Positions 8,475 to 20,504 of a stretch of DNA of 32,555 nt are shown one piece after another. The position numbers and the translations under genes were made by a program. Each line of letters opens with the position of its first letter. Positions within the stretch are counted from its first letter, which is position 1. The DNA lies in assembly GCA_040754315.1 (NCBI GenBank), contig JBFMCS010000038.1:1-32555 (forward strand). Reading direction: 5' to 3'. The notes below the pieces were generated by a model. The model saw only the letters and a program-made list of their open reading frames with translations. It ran no database searches and was not told the origin of the DNA. This DNA is from Bacillota bacterium (GTDB lineage: Bacteria > Bacillota > Sulfobacillia > DUSP01 > JBFMCS01).

Positions 8475-9617
8475 ATGAGAGTCAAGGTTCTTGTGGTTTT
8501 TGGCACTCGCCCTGAGGCCATCAAGATGGCCCCGGTAATCAGGGAACTGGAGGCGTGGTCCCAGTTCTTCTTAGTGCGTGTGGCCGTTACCGCCCAGCAC
8601 AGGGAAATGCTGGACCAGGTAATAGACCATTTCCACATCAATGTTCATCACGATCTGGATATAATGTCTCCAAGACAGACCCTGACCGGTGTGACCCTCA
8701 GGGCGCTCGAGGGGCTGGATGCGGTGCTCTTGCAGGAGAAGCCAGACATCTGTCTAGTTCAAGGGGACACCATTACCACCTTTGCCGGGGCCTTGGCTGC
8801 TTTCTTCCACCGGGTTCCCGTGGGCCACGTGGAGGCAGGCCTCCGTACCGGGGATAAGTACGCCCCATACCCTGAAGAGATGAGCCGGCGCTTGGCAGGG
8901 GTCGTTGCGGACCTTCACTTTGCCCCTACGGCTTGGGCCAGGGACAACCTCATCACGGAGGGAATCGACCCAGCCAGGGTCTACGTGACAGGGAACAGTG
9001 CCATTGATGCGCTCCTTCTCACAGTAAAGGAGTCCGGCAGCCGGCACCTGCCTGTCCTGGATGAAGTTGGGGACTCCCGGATGGTGCTGGTTGACTGCCA
9101 CAGGAGGGAGAACTTCGGGGAGCGCATGAGGTGTATCTGCGAGGCGGTGGGCAAGATAGCACGGGATACACCCGGTGTCACAGTGGTGTTTTCCGTCCAC
9201 CGGAACCCAGAAGTGGCGGATGTGGCTCACTCCGTGCTTTCTGGCCAGGAGAGGGTCATCCTGGTGGACCCCCTGCCCTATCCTGAATGGTGCAATCTCC
9301 TGGCCCATGCATACCTTGTGGTGACGGATTCCGGGGGAATCCAGGAAGAAGCCCCCTCCCTGGGCACGCCGGTACTCCTGTGCCGGGATGTCACGGAAAG
9401 GCCTGAGGCGCTGGAATCGGGCACCGTCCGCCTGGTGGGAACTGACAGGGACCGCATCGTCCAGGAGGTTGGCCAGTTGCTGGCGGACTCAGCCGTGTAC
9501 CAGAGGATGAAGCGCACCTCAAACCCATACGGGGATGGCAGGGCCTCCCAGCGCATCGCTCAGGCCCTCGCCCACTACTTCAGGATGGCCCCGCCTCCCG
9601 AGGAATTCCGCCCCTAG
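8475..9617 (+). CDS. wecB: UDP-N-acetylglucosamine 2-epimerase (non-hydrolysing)
   Basis: This cytoplasmic enzyme interconverts UDP-GlcNAc and UDP-ManNAc, supplying ManNAc for the wall-polymer linkage unit begun by TagO. Recognisable motifs are GTRPEAIKMAPVI (residues about 9-21), GHVEAGLRT near 117, HRRENFG near 207 and the C-terminal TDSGGIQEEAPSLGTP near 278. The 380-residue length is typical. The start is ATG 8475, one base after the tagO stop, with AAGG just upstream; two in-frame ATGs at 8436 and 8439 sit inside tagO and lack a good ribosome site. In B. subtilis the homologue mnaA also lies directly before the ATP synthase operon. Confidence 0.95.
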   Translation: MRVKVLVVFGTRPEAIKMAPVIRELEAWSQFFLVRVAVTAQHREMLDQVIDHFHINVHHDLDIMSPRQTLTGVTLRALEGLDAVLLQEKPDICLVQGDTITTFAGALAAFFHRVPVGHVEAGLRTGDKYAPYPEEMSRRLAGVVADLHFAPTAWARDNLITEGIDPARVYVTGNSAIDALLLTVKESGSRHLPVLDEVGDSRMVLVDCHRRENFGERMRCICEAVGKIARDTPGVTVVFSVHRNPEVADVAHSVLSGQERVILVDPLPYPEWCNLLAHAYLVVTDSGGIQEEAPSLGTPVLLCRDVTERPEALESGTVRLVGTDRDRIVQEVGQLLADSAVYQRMKRTSNPYGDGRASQRIAQALAHYFRMAPPPEEFRP

Positions 9618-9631
9618 AAGAGGTGAGCGCG

Positions 9632-9862
9632 TTGAAGGATGCCCGCTCCCTACGGTACCTGGGCCTGGTATTCCAGCTGGGATTGGGTTTCGTTGCCTCG
9701 GCCTTCGGGTCAGTTCTCATAGGGATCTACCTTGACAGGAAAGCAGGCACATCACCAGTGTTCGTCACCGTCATGCTACTGCTTGGACTTTCTGGAGGCC
9801 TGTGGAATGCCTTTCGCACCTTGAAGGCCTTCGAAGAGGATGTCAGAAGGAGCCGTCACTGA
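9632..9862 (+). CDS. atpI: AtpI/AtpZ-like small membrane protein
   Basis: A 76-residue protein with two transmembrane helices (about 8-30 and 42-62) and the AtpI/AtpZ-family pattern (LGLVFQLGLGF, then G-x-x-LDR in the loop and a basic C-terminus). AtpI normally opens F-type ATP synthase operons, where it aids c-ring assembly or Mg2+ handling. Here it precedes a V/A-type operon and no F-type subunit follows. TTG 9632 is chosen because GAGGTGA at 9620-9626 is spaced 5 bases from it, while GTG 9623 is inside that signal. It is either a relic of a replaced F-type operon or has been recruited to the V-type ring. Confidence 0.75.
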   Translation: MKDARSLRYLGLVFQLGLGFVASAFGSVLIGIYLDRKAGTSPVFVTVMLLLGLSGGLWNAFRTLKAFEEDVRRSRH

Positions 9863-9958
9863 GCCCGAGGTTGTTAGATGTGGATCGATGAAGGATTCAA
9901 CGATCCCTTGTCGAAAAGGCACTGTTTGTTAGCTCAAATCCCGGCAGGTGGTGGGACC

Positions 9959-10271
9959 ATGATTGAGGCCATCGTTCAGCGCATTCGCGGGGCCGAATCC
10001 GAGGCTGAGGAGATGCTTAGGAGCGCACGTTCAGAGGCCGAGGCAATGCTGTCATCCGCTTCGCGTGAGGCCGCCGAGACAACCCGGGACCTCAAGGAGA
10101 AGGCCCTTCGGAAGGTCCAGGGGATGGCGGAACGGGCCGAGGAACAGGCTGAGCTGGAGGCACGACTCATACTGGATGAAGGGGAGGAGCAGGCAAGGGC
10201 CGCAGTGAAGGCCGCCGAGAGCCGCATGGCTCAGGCTGTTGAGCTAGTCCGGGAAAGGATAGTGAGACAGT

Positions 10272-10285
<14 letters not shown>
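9959..10285 (+). CDS. ntpF: V/A-type ATPase peripheral stalk subunit (NtpF / subunit G-H type)
   Basis: This 108-residue protein is almost wholly charged and helical, with Ala/Glu/Arg heptad-like repeats throughout. That is the long coiled coil that pairs with subunit E to form the peripheral stalk linking subunit I to the catalytic head. There is little sequence signature in this family; the call rests on composition, length and position as first gene before ntpI, as in the Enterococcus hirae ntp operon. ATG 9959 follows a GGTGG purine stretch; an upstream in-frame GTG at 9878 would add 27 residues that look unlike the family. It overlaps ntpI by 14 bases. Confidence 0.82.
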
Positions 10286-12808
<2,523 letters not shown>

Positions 12809-12827
12809 CACGCGAGGGGTTGGTCCT

Positions 12828-13427
12828 ATGTCGCTGGATAGCATCCTGGAGCATATCTCCAAGGAGGTAGATGGTGAGCGGGACGAGATCCTGAGGGACG
12901 CCAGGGAAAAGAGCGAAGCCATGCTGGACAAGGCGCGCGAAACGGCCGAGAACGAGGCCAAGGTCTTGGAGCAACGCGGGCAGGATGATGCCAAGGCAAG
13001 GCATGAACGTATTGTCACCCTGGCAAGGCTCGAGGGCCGCAAGCGCCTCCTGGCAGCAAAGCAGAAGGTAATGGAGAACGCCTTTTCCGAGGCCCTCCGG
13101 TCCCTTGCAGGTCTCCCGAAGTCCCAATACCTGGAACTGCTCAAGGGAATGCTGGTAGCAAGCGCCAGCGGAACCGAAGAGGTAATCCTCTCCCGCCGCG
13201 ACCGTGATGCGCTGGGAGAAGAGCTGGTAAGAGAGGGCAATCGCGCGCTAGAGATAGTAAACCGGCCTGGGCGCCTCAGGCTTTCCCCTGAGACCCGGGA
13301 GATCTCCGGCGGGCTAATCTTGGCGGGGGACAGGGTGGAGATAAACATGTCCTTCGACAGTGCCCTGGGGAGTGTGAGGGAGGAGCTGGAGGCCGAGGTG
13401 GCTGGTGTGCTATTCGGCGAGGGCTAG
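12828..13427 (+). CDS. ntpE: V/A-type ATPase subunit E (peripheral stalk)
   Basis: The 199-residue protein has a charged N-terminal helix (about 1-95) that should coil with the NtpF-type subunit, and a mixed alpha/beta C-terminal head (about 100-199, including SGGLILAGDRVEINMSFDS) that binds the catalytic A3B3 hexamer. The ISGGLIL...VEINMSFD segment is the clearest family mark. ATG 12828 follows AGGGGT with 7 bases spacing. A longer in-frame reading from 12744 would overlap ntpK and is rejected. It lies 19 bases after ntpK and just before ntpC. Confidence 0.92.
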   Translation: MSLDSILEHISKEVDGERDEILRDAREKSEAMLDKARETAENEAKVLEQRGQDDAKARHERIVTLARLEGRKRLLAAKQKVMENAFSEALRSLAGLPKSQYLELLKGMLVASASGTEEVILSRRDRDALGEELVREGNRALEIVNRPGRLRLSPETREISGGLILAGDRVEINMSFDSALGSVREELEAEVAGVLFGEG

Positions 13428-13440
13428 TGGAGGGATGGCG

Positions 13441-14421
13441 TTGCCGGGACTATCATTGAACGAGGAGACATATGCCTTCGCTTCCGGCAGGCTTAACGCC
13501 CTGGAAGCGAAGATACTGGACTTGCCTCGCCTGCAGCGTCTCATTGATGCCCCCAGCGTCGAGGAAGCCCTGAAGTACCTGAGTGACAGCGGCTATTCCG
13601 TGGAAGAGGGAGCCGATGCTGCTCTGGCCATGGAGATCCAGCGCCTCTATTACCTGGTTTTCGCGATCGTGCCTGAAAGAAGCGCACTGGAGGTCTTCGG
13701 ACTCAGGCACCTATTCCAGCACATCCGGGCGCACTTCCGCCGGGCCTTGCCCGGAGCCAGTGGGACTTTCACGGTGGGAGCCCCGTGGGTGGCAGGGAGC
13801 ATCCTGGAGGACCTTGAGGCCGGGCGCTATGAAAGCCTGCCGCCCGGCGTAAGGGAGGCGGTCATGGAGGCTGCCGCGGCCGCAGTGTCCTGCGATGCCT
13901 CCACCTTGGATGCCCTTTTGGACAGGCATCTTTTGTCCCTCCAGGTCAGGCTCGCCCGGGACACAGGGAGCTCGACCCTGGTAGGGTACTTCGAGGGTAC
14001 TGTGGATACAGCGAATCTCAGCATCCTCCTCCGGGGAAAGGCCCGGGAGGATGTGGATGCCCTGAAGTACATGGCTGAGGGCGGCACACTTCCCCTGGCC
14101 ACATACAGCCGTGTATTCCCCGCGCCTTGGGAGGAGATCCCCTCAGCCTTTGGTGCCCACCCCCTGGCCGCCGTGGCTGCCCGGGGAGTCCAGGGCTACC
14201 TCCAGGGCAAGACCTTCGGTCCACTGGAGCGGGGTACCGACGAGTACCTCATAGGTCTCTTGGGAGAGGTCAAGTACGCGTCACTGGGGATTGGGGTAGT
14301 GGCCAGGTACATTGTCCGGAAGGAGACCGAAGTGAAGAATGTTCGCCTGATCCTCGCTGGCAAAGAGGCTGGTAAGGCGGGGTCCCAGATCAGGGAAAGG
14401 TTACGTGATACAAATGTCTAG
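13441..14421 (+). CDS. ntpC: V/A-type ATPase subunit C (d-type rotor cap)
   Basis: The funnel-shaped subunit that couples the central shaft to the K ring. The chain is helical throughout and shows the three repeated modules of the family, with Y-A-x-G/S-R-L-x-A-L-E near the N-terminus (YAFASGRLNALEAKIL) and later Asn-Leu-x-x-Leu-Arg-type helices (TANLSILLRGK). Its length of about 326 residues fits. The start is uncertain by two codons: ATG 13435 sits directly against GGAGGG (13429-13434), whereas TTG 13441 is 6 bases from it, so I prefer the TTG. The stop overlaps the next gene by 17 bases. Confidence 0.9.
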   Translation: MPGLSLNEETYAFASGRLNALEAKILDLPRLQRLIDAPSVEEALKYLSDSGYSVEEGADAALAMEIQRLYYLVFAIVPERSALEVFGLRHLFQHIRAHFRRALPGASGTFTVGAPWVAGSILEDLEAGRYESLPPGVREAVMEAAAAAVSCDASTLDALLDRHLLSLQVRLARDTGSSTLVGYFEGTVDTANLSILLRGKAREDVDALKYMAEGGTLPLATYSRVFPAPWEEIPSAFGAHPLAAVAARGVQGYLQGKTFGPLERGTDEYLIGLLGEVKYASLGIGVVARYIVRKETEVKNVRLILAGKEAGKAGSQIRERLRDTNV

Positions 14422-14743
14422 GGCAGTAGCAATCATTGCTGATAACAGTACCGTTGGGGTCTTTGCCGCCCTTGGCTTTGACACCTTCCAGGTGAAAGGC
14501 CCCGGGGAGGCTGCCGAAGCCCTCAGGGATGTAGCCCGAGGGGACTACGGTCTTGTCTACATCACCGAGGATCTAGCGGCTGAACTGGAGGAGCAGGTCA
14601 AGTCCTTGAGGGAGCGCACACTGCCTGTGGTGGGAATCATCCCGGGCCCCCAGGGTTCCCGGGGGGTTGGTTTCGCCCGTCTCAAGGACATCGTGGAAAA
14701 GGCCATTGGCGCAGACATTCTTTTCAAGGGAGAGGAACGATGA
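14405..14743 (+). CDS. ntpG: V/A-type ATPase subunit F (central shaft; NtpG in Enterococcus naming)
   Basis: A small 112-residue central-shaft protein of the Rossmann-like subunit F family: an N-terminal strand [22 protein letters not shown], the Y-x-x-V/I-x-I-T-E-D segment ([11 protein letters not shown], residues about 44-54) and a C-terminal part with P-V-V-x-I-I-P-G-P. GTG 14405 is favoured because AGGGAAAGG (14392-14400) is correctly spaced; ATG 14414 would remove three residues. It overlaps ntpC by 17 bases and ntpA by 4, so the three are translationally coupled. Confidence 0.9.
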   Translation: MIQMSRAVAIIADNSTVGVFAALGFDTFQVKGPGEAAEALRDVARGDYGLVYITEDLAAELEEQVKSLRERTLPVVGIIPGPQGSRGVGFARLKDIVEKAIGADILFKGEER

Positions 14744-16539
14744 TGGATCTGGCGGCGAAGGAGAACGGGGCTGGCCGCATCATCCGTGTGGCAGGTCCGT
14801 TGGTGATAGCCCAGGGGGTCGCCGGGGCCAGGATGTATGACGTTATGAGGGTTGGAAACCGCCGCCTGATAGGCGAGGTCATCGAACTCAGGGGTGACAA
14901 GGCGTCCATCCAGGTTTACGAGGAAACGTCAGGCTTGGGTCCCGGGGAACCTGTAATTAGCACAGGGCAGCCCCTGAGCGTGGAGCTGGGCCCGGGCCTG
15001 GTAGGGTCCATCTATGATGGCATCCAGCGGCCCCTGGATGTCATTAATGCCCAGGTAGGCGACTACATTACCAGGGGGATTGACATCCCTGGCCTTGACC
15101 GGGAGGCCAAGTGGAACTTCCGTCCTCGTGTCAAGGAGGGAGATCAGGTTCAGGCTGGAGACATCCTGGGGACAGTCCAGGAAACCGTTTTGGTAGAGCA
15201 CAGGATCATGGTGCCTCCGGACATCCGGGCCGCCACCGTGACACACATTCATCTAGGAGAGGCCACCGTAGTGGATGTGGTGGCTCGCCTGGAGGTTCAA
15301 GGGACAAGTGAAGCCAGGGACGTTACCATGATGCAGCGCTGGCCGGTCCGGAGGCCCCGTCCCTACAAGGCGAAGAGGTCTCCCACCGAACCCATGTCAA
15401 CTGGCCAGCGGGTCATTGACACCTTCTTCCCCATCGCCAAGGGAGGAACCGCCTGTATCCCGGGGCCGTTTGGAAGCGGCAAGACGGTGGTGCAGCACCA
15501 GCTGGCCAAGTGGGCCGATTCTGAGATTATAGTGTTCATCGGGTGCGGTGAGCGGGGCAACGAGATGACCGACGTGCTCCTGGAGTTCCCCGAGCTGAAG
15601 GATCCCAAGTCAGGTGAGCCTCTGATGGAGCGCACGGTGCTGGTGGCCAACACATCCAATATGCCGGTGGCCGCCCGGGAGGCCTGCATCTACACGGGAA
15701 TGACCATAGCCGAGCACTTCAGGGACATGGGCTACAGGGTGGCCCTAATGGCCGATTCCACCTCCCGGTGGGCTGAGGCTATCCGGGAGATATCCGGGCG
15801 CCTCGAGGAGATGCCTGGCGAGGAGGGCTACCCGGCCTACCTGGGGTCCAGGGCAGCCGAGTTCTACGAGCGAGCCGGTTACGTGGAATGCCTGGGCCAA
15901 GATAACAGGGAGGGGGCCATCACCGCTGTGGGGGCCGTTTCCCCGCCCGGTGGCGACCTTTCCGAGCCAGTGACCCAGGCCACCCTACGCATCGTGAAGG
16001 TCTTCTGGGGCCTTGATGACAGGCTAGCCCAGCGCAAGCACTTCCCTGCCATCAACTGGCTTACCAGCTACAGTCTCTATGTAGACAAGTTACAGGAATA
16101 CTCCAGGACCCACGTTCACCCGGAGTTCCCGGGTCTCAGGACAAGGGCCATGGCTCTTTTGCAGGAAGAGGCGGAGCTGGAAGAGATCGTGCGGCTGGTA
16201 GGTGTGGATGCCCTGTCAGTCCAGCAGAGGCTCGACCTGGAGACAGCGAAGTCCATCAGGGAGGATTTCCTGTACCAGAACGCCTTTCACGAGTTGGATA
16301 CGTACACTTCCCTGGAGAAGCAGTACCGGCTTCTCGGGCTCATTCTCTTCTTTCACGACCAGTGCAGGGAGGCCTTGGCAAAGGAGGCGCCCCTCCAAGA
16401 GCTGCTGGAACTGGAGGTAAGGGAAGATATCGCCAGGGCGAAGTTCATCCCTGAACGCGAGATGGACAGGTTCAGCAGCCTTGAGGGGGAGATCCGGCAG
16501 GCCGTGGGCAAGGTGACTGCCTCGACGGCAAATCGGTGA
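14740..16539 (+). CDS. ntpA: V/A-type ATPase catalytic subunit A
   Basis: The ATP-hydrolysing (or synthesising) subunit of the head. The 599-residue chain has the Walker A loop GPFGSGKT near residues 242-249, the long non-homologous insertion before it (about 110-190) typical of V/A-type A subunits, the [15 protein letters not shown] segment and the DSTSRWAEA motif next to Walker B. F-type beta subunits lack the insertion, so the assignment to V/A type is firm. ATG 14740 overlaps the previous stop by four bases (ATGA). Confidence 0.97.
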   Translation: MMDLAAKENGAGRIIRVAGPLVIAQGVAGARMYDVMRVGNRRLIGEVIELRGDKASIQVYEETSGLGPGEPVISTGQPLSVELGPGLVGSIYDGIQRPLDVINAQVGDYITRGIDIPGLDREAKWNFRPRVKEGDQVQAGDILGTVQETVLVEHRIMVPPDIRAATVTHIHLGEATVVDVVARLEVQGTSEARDVTMMQRWPVRRPRPYKAKRSPTEPMSTGQRVIDTFFPIAKGGTACIPGPFGSGKTVVQHQLAKWADSEIIVFIGCGERGNEMTDVLLEFPELKDPKSGEPLMERTVLVANTSNMPVAAREACIYTGMTIAEHFRDMGYRVALMADSTSRWAEAIREISGRLEEMPGEEGYPAYLGSRAAEFYERAGYVECLGQDNREGAITAVGAVSPPGGDLSEPVTQATLRIVKVFWGLDDRLAQRKHFPAINWLTSYSLYVDKLQEYSRTHVHPEFPGLRTRAMALLQEEAELEEIVRLVGVDALSVQQRLDLETAKSIREDFLYQNAFHELDTYTSLEKQYRLLGLILFFHDQCREALAKEAPLQELLELEVREDIARAKFIPEREMDRFSSLEGEIRQAVGKVTASTANR

Positions 16540-16554
16540 GTGGGGGAGTGGACG

Positions 16555-17931
16555 GTGCTTAAGGAATACATGACCATAAGGGACATAACTGGCCCACTGA
16601 TGCTGGTGGACGGGGTAGATGAAGTCCACTTTGACGAACTGGTGGAGGTAGAGCTCCCGGGGAATGTCATCAGGCGGGGAAAGGTGCTGGAGGCCGAGGA
16701 AGGGAAGGCGTTGGTCCAGCTCTTTGAGGGTACCTCTGCGCTGGACGTGCGCAGGAGCAAGGTCCGCTTCCTCGGGAAGGTCATTGAGCTGGGTGTGTCC
16801 GATGAAATGCTGGGGCGTGTATTCGATGGCTTTGGGCACCCCATTGACGGGGGCCCGAGGATCATTCCCGAGGAGCGCCTGGACATCAACGGTAACCCCA
16901 TTAATCCCTTTGCCAGGGCATACCCTTCTGAGTTCATCCAGACAGGGATATCCGCCATCGACTGCATGAACCCCATTGTTCGCGGGCAGAAACTCCCCAT
17001 CTTCTCCGGCGCTGGGCTTCCCCATCCACAGATGGCCGCTCAGGTTGCCCGGCAGGCCAAGGTGCTCGGCACCCAGGAGAAGTTCGCCGTGGTGTTTGCC
17101 GCCATGGGGATCACCTTCGAGGAGGCCGACTACTTCATAACGGACTTCCGGAAGACGGGTGCCATCGACAGGGCTGTCCTGTTCATGAACCTGGCGAACG
17201 ACCCCGTCATTGAGCGAGTGGCCACACCCAGGATGGCCCTGACCACCGCGGAATACCTGGCTTTTCAGAAGGGCATGCATGTCCTGGTGATCCTAACGGA
17301 CATGACCAACTACTGCGAGGCGCTCCGGGAGGTCTCCGCTGCCCGCAAGGAGGTGCCCGGTCGCCGCGGCTACCCGGGTTACATGTACACGGACCTGGCA
17401 CTCATATACGAAAGGGCAGGCAGGATCAGGGGAAAGCCTGGGTCCATCACCCAGATGCCCATCCTCACCATGCCTGAGGATGACAAGACCCACCCCATAC
17501 CGGACTTAACCGGTTACATCACGGAGGGACAGGTGCTCCTGTCCCGGGAGTTGCATAACAAGGGCATATATCCCCCGATAAACGTCTCCCTTTCCCTCTC
17601 TCGTCTGAAGGACAAGGGTATTGGCCCGGGCAAGACCAGGGAGGATCACGCTGGGGTCCTGAACCAGCTGTCAGCCGCGTATGACCGGGGCAAGGAGGCC
17701 CGGGAGCTGGCGGTGGTTCTGGGCGAGGCAGCCTTGACACCCGTGGACAAGAAGTTCCTCAAGTTCGCGGAGAGGTTCGAGGATGAGTTCGTCCGGCAGT
17801 CAGAGACCGAGGGCAGGACCATACAGCAGACCCTGGACATAGGGTGGCGACTCATGAGCATTCTACCGCGCGCGGAGCTCAAGAGAGTCAGGGACGAGCA
17901 CGTGGAGAAGTACATGCCCAACACTGATTGA
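16555..17931 (+). CDS. ntpB: V/A-type ATPase regulatory subunit B
   Basis: The non-catalytic partner of subunit A in the hexamer. There is no GxxxxGKT loop; the equivalent place reads [12 protein letters not shown], as expected for B subunits, and downstream motifs such as [25 protein letters not shown] and PNDDKTHP-like ([16 protein letters not shown]) are standard. GTG 16555 gives the family start [15 protein letters not shown] and has GGGGGAG six bases before it; GTG 16540 directly after the ntpA stop has no ribosome site. The length is 458 residues. Confidence 0.97.
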   Translation: MLKEYMTIRDITGPLMLVDGVDEVHFDELVEVELPGNVIRRGKVLEAEEGKALVQLFEGTSALDVRRSKVRFLGKVIELGVSDEMLGRVFDGFGHPIDGGPRIIPEERLDINGNPINPFARAYPSEFIQTGISAIDCMNPIVRGQKLPIFSGAGLPHPQMAAQVARQAKVLGTQEKFAVVFAAMGITFEEADYFITDFRKTGAIDRAVLFMNLANDPVIERVATPRMALTTAEYLAFQKGMHVLVILTDMTNYCEALREVSAARKEVPGRRGYPGYMYTDLALIYERAGRIRGKPGSITQMPILTMPEDDKTHPIPDLTGYITEGQVLLSRELHNKGIYPPINVSLSLSRLKDKGIGPGKTREDHAGVLNQLSAAYDRGKEARELAVVLGEAALTPVDKKFLKFAERFEDEFVRQSETEGRTIQQTLDIGWRLMSILPRAELKRVRDEHVEKYMPNTD

Positions 17932-17944
17932 CGGGGGCTTTTCG

Positions 17945-18565
17945 ATGCAGATCAGGGTGAATGCCACCCGCATGGAGCTTCTAAAGCTGAAAAACCGCCT
18001 CAAGATGGCCCGAAGGGGGCACAAGCTCCTCAAGGACAAGCGAGACGAGCTCATGCGGCTTTTCTTGGAAATGGTCAAGGAGAACAAGACGCTAAGAGAA
18101 CGGGTAGAGAGGGACCTGGCGTCATTCTACGGAGATGTCACCATGGCCCGGGGGGCCATGGGGGGCGACGCCTTTGACTTGGCGCTCTCCGCTCCCAGTG
18201 CCCGGCTGAGCCTGGAGACGGGGCAGCGGATGCTCATGAGTGTGGCGGTACCTCGCCTTTCCTTTGAAAGGGAGGGTCGAGTCCACCCGTACGGCTATGT
18301 GTCCACATCGGGCGAACTCGATACCGCCCTAGCTGTCCTGGACGACCTCCTGCCATCACTCCTAAGGCTTGCGGAGATAGAGCACTCCGTTGCCCTTCTT
18401 GCTGGTGAGATAGAAAAGACCAGGCGGAGGGTTAACGCACTGGAGCACGTTCTCATACCCCAGCTGGGGGATGCCGTGAAGATGATAACCATGAGACTCG
18501 CTGAGATGGAGCGCTCAAATGCCTCACGTCTGATGAAGATCAAGGAGATAGTGAGGAGTCACTGA
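17945..18565 (+). CDS. ntpD: V/A-type ATPase subunit D (central shaft)
   Basis: The coiled-coil axle that rotates inside the A3B3 head. The 206-residue chain begins with the family motif NATRMELLKLKNRLKMARRGHKLLKDKRDELM, a long helix (residues about 1-70), and ends with the returning helix containing RRRVNALEHVLIPQL (about 160-175). The starting ATG is 13 bases after ntpB. It is the last ATPase gene: the NtpH and NtpJ genes that follow in E. hirae are absent. Confidence 0.96.
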   Translation: MQIRVNATRMELLKLKNRLKMARRGHKLLKDKRDELMRLFLEMVKENKTLRERVERDLASFYGDVTMARGAMGGDAFDLALSAPSARLSLETGQRMLMSVAVPRLSFEREGRVHPYGYVSTSGELDTALAVLDDLLPSLLRLAEIEHSVALLAGEIEKTRRRVNALEHVLIPQLGDAVKMITMRLAEMERSNASRLMKIKEIVRSH

Positions 18566-18591
18566 TCCAGGGCATTCCCTGAAAGCACACC

Positions 18592-18616
18592 AGCCCCCAG
18601 GCACGGCTTGGGGGCT
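18592..18616 (+). terminator. Hairpin after the ATPase operon (possible terminator)
   Basis: An 8-base perfect stem (18592-18599 with 18609-18616, C-rich then G-rich) begins 27 bases after the ntpD stop. There is no T-tract after it, so termination, if any, would be weak or factor-dependent. It may equally protect the 3' end of the ATPase message. Confidence 0.4.
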
Positions 18617-18746
18617 TCCACTTGGGGACACGCGCCCCCAAGGATTCAGGGCTTTGGCCGCAAGGGGATTATCCCTAGACCGGCGAAAGGATAGACCGCC
18701 GGGCAAGACTGTGCAGGATTCCCCACAAGGGACAGTACGGGGGGCG

Positions 18747-19184
18747 ATGACTCTGGAGAGCATAGGCCGCATAGCAGTCCGGGCATGCCTGGACGAGGAT
18801 GAGGTGAAGAACGGCGTAGCCGAGGCTCGGAGACAGGGGTATGCGGTGGTCGAGGGAAGGGTGGGCTCAATGGAGCTGGGGAAGGTGGTGGCCGCGATCG
18901 AGACCGCCGCCAAACGCGAGTCTCTCACCACAGGGCGCTACCGCGAGGAGCATGCCCTGTATCACGCTGTCCTGGAGGGCCTGTGTGGTGTGTGCCGCGG
19001 GAACCTGGCGCTGGGGTCCATACTGCGGACAGTGGGTCTGAGGTTCGTGGTGGTGAGGGGGCCGAAGGGCGCCAGCGACGAGGAAGAGGGGGAGTGGATA
19101 GCCGTAGCGCTCTATGGCAGCATAGGCGCCCCCGTGAGGGGCTGGGAGCATGAGGCCATAGGCCTCGGCATAAACCACATTTGA
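18747..19184 (+). CDS. hutP: HutP-family RNA-binding antiterminator
   Basis: HutP of B. subtilis is activated by L-histidine and Mg2+, binds NAG-repeat RNA as a hexamer and prevents termination ahead of the histidine-utilisation genes. This 145-residue protein matches it over the full length: GRVGSMELGKVVAAIETAAK, EEHALYHAVLEGL, SILRTVGLRFVVVRG and the C-terminal EHEAIGLGINHI. The histidines that hold Mg2+ and histidine (73, 77 and 138 in B. subtilis) appear as His69, His73 and His135. The start is ATG 18747; the G run just before it is too close to be an ideal ribosome site. No hut gene lies nearby, and the next gene is a WYL regulator, so the RNA target here is unknown. Confidence 0.92.
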   Translation: MTLESIGRIAVRACLDEDEVKNGVAEARRQGYAVVEGRVGSMELGKVVAAIETAAKRESLTTGRYREEHALYHAVLEGLCGVCRGNLALGSILRTVGLRFVVVRGPKGASDEEEGEWIAVALYGSIGAPVRGWEHEAIGLGINHI

Positions 19185-19199
19185 CAATAACCTCTTAAC

Positions 19200-20339
19200 G
19201 TGAAGAATCCTTGTCCAAATGGCCGCACCCAAGTGACTCAGGAAGGGATTTGCATTCCTGTAGAAAAAAGAGAGTGGGAGAAACCCCAGCGGGAGGGGGC
19301 GGTCAGGCTGAAACCTCCAGAACGACACGTCGTGACCAGGATCTGGCGCCTTCACTGGCTGCTCAAGTCCGGTTCGTGCCCGTCCATGGTGGATCTGGTG
19401 AGGGACCTGGAAGTCAGCAAGCGCACTGTAGAAAGGGACATAGAGGTTCTTCGCGACTTCTTTGGGGCACCCATCGCATTTGACCGCAAGAGGCGCGGCT
19501 ACATCTACGAGGACCCGGACTTCTGCCTGGACTCCCCTGACATGAGGCTCACCGAAGGGGAGTTCATCGCCATGTTCGTCGCGCACAGGCTCATGGGGGA
19601 GGTCAGTGCATTTCCCGGGCACGACCTGTGCCGCCGTGCCATGGAGAAACTGGCAGGCCTGCTCCCGTCCGCTGTGCCGGAGAAGGCTGAGCAGATAGAC
19701 CAGATCATTTCCTTTGGCATCCCAGCGCTGAGAGGAGACCCATTGAGTCTCGAGGAGACGTGCGCCAGGATCAGCGGGGCCATCCAGGAGCGGAGGACCA
19801 TAACGGTGAGGTACTACTCTGCTTCGGCCCGGAAGGAGACTACCCGGCTGATCGACCCCTATCACCTGCGCTACTCCCAGTCTGCCTGGTACCTGGTGGG
19901 CTACTGCCATACCAGGAAAGAGGTAAGGACCTTTGCGGTGGACCGGATGTCCTCCTTGGGCTTCCAAGAGGAGACCTTCGAAATACCGGAGGGGTTCTCC
20001 CTGGAGGCCTACTTCGGCAAGTCGTGGAGGATTGAGCGCGGCGAGCCGTTCAAGGCAAGGGTCAGGTTCTCCCCTCAGGTGGCTCGTTACATTCAGGAAA
20101 GGCAGTGGCACCCAAGCCAGCAGGTAAAGATGGAGGAAGACGGCTGCCTAGTGGCGTCCTTCGAGGTGGATGGATGGGGGGAGTTCAAGAGATGGGTACT
20201 GGGCTTTGGCGGTGAGGCAACGGTGCTAGAGCCCCAGAGACTCGCTCGAGAGATAATGGAGGAAGCCTGGCGCCTAGTCAACCGGTATGGTCTAGGACCG
20301 GGAGATGCGTGTTGCCCTGGCGGGCACTGCGGTGCATGA
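19200..20339 (+). CDS. HTH-WYL domain transcriptional regulator
   Basis: A DNA-binding regulator with an N-terminal winged helix-turn-helix (about residues 45-100: RIWRLHWLLKSG...VSKRTVERDIEVLRDFF), a WYL ligand-sensing domain (about 195-260, with the W-Y-L-V-G-Y signature) and a C-terminal WCX extension (about 275-365). WYL proteins respond to nucleic-acid or nucleotide ligands and often control defence or DNA-repair genes. Here the neighbour is an ABC exporter 165 bases downstream, the likeliest target. The C-terminus ends in a Cys/His cluster (CCPGGHC) not part of the usual domain set. The start is uncertain: GTG 19200 has no ribosome site, and an internal GTG just before the helix-turn-helix is possible. 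Confidence 0.85.
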   Translation: MKNPCPNGRTQVTQEGICIPVEKREWEKPQREGAVRLKPPERHVVTRIWRLHWLLKSGSCPSMVDLVRDLEVSKRTVERDIEVLRDFFGAPIAFDRKRRGYIYEDPDFCLDSPDMRLTEGEFIAMFVAHRLMGEVSAFPGHDLCRRAMEKLAGLLPSAVPEKAEQIDQIISFGIPALRGDPLSLEETCARISGAIQERRTITVRYYSASARKETTRLIDPYHLRYSQSAWYLVGYCHTRKEVRTFAVDRMSSLGFQEETFEIPEGFSLEAYFGKSWRIERGEPFKARVRFSPQVARYIQERQWHPSQQVKMEEDGCLVASFEVDGWGEFKRWVLGFGGEATVLEPQRLAREIMEEAWRLVNRYGLGPGDACCPGGHCGA

Positions 20340-20504
20340 AACTCAAAGCACGTGCTGTTTCCTCTACTGGCGAGATTTCTAGGGTTTTTCCGGTTCTCCC
20401 GGCGAACTTCTCCACTGGGATCCACGTCATTAAACTAGGATGGCATATTACTTGTGGGGCCTTGTCCTGACCCGGCGCTTCAAGCCTCTAGCTGGAGGGG
20501 TAGA

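Noticed and set aside
19182-19187. TTGACA at the end of hutP as a promoter for the WYL regulator
   Set aside because: The position 17 bases downstream lacks a -10 match, and it would place the transcription start after the first possible start codon.
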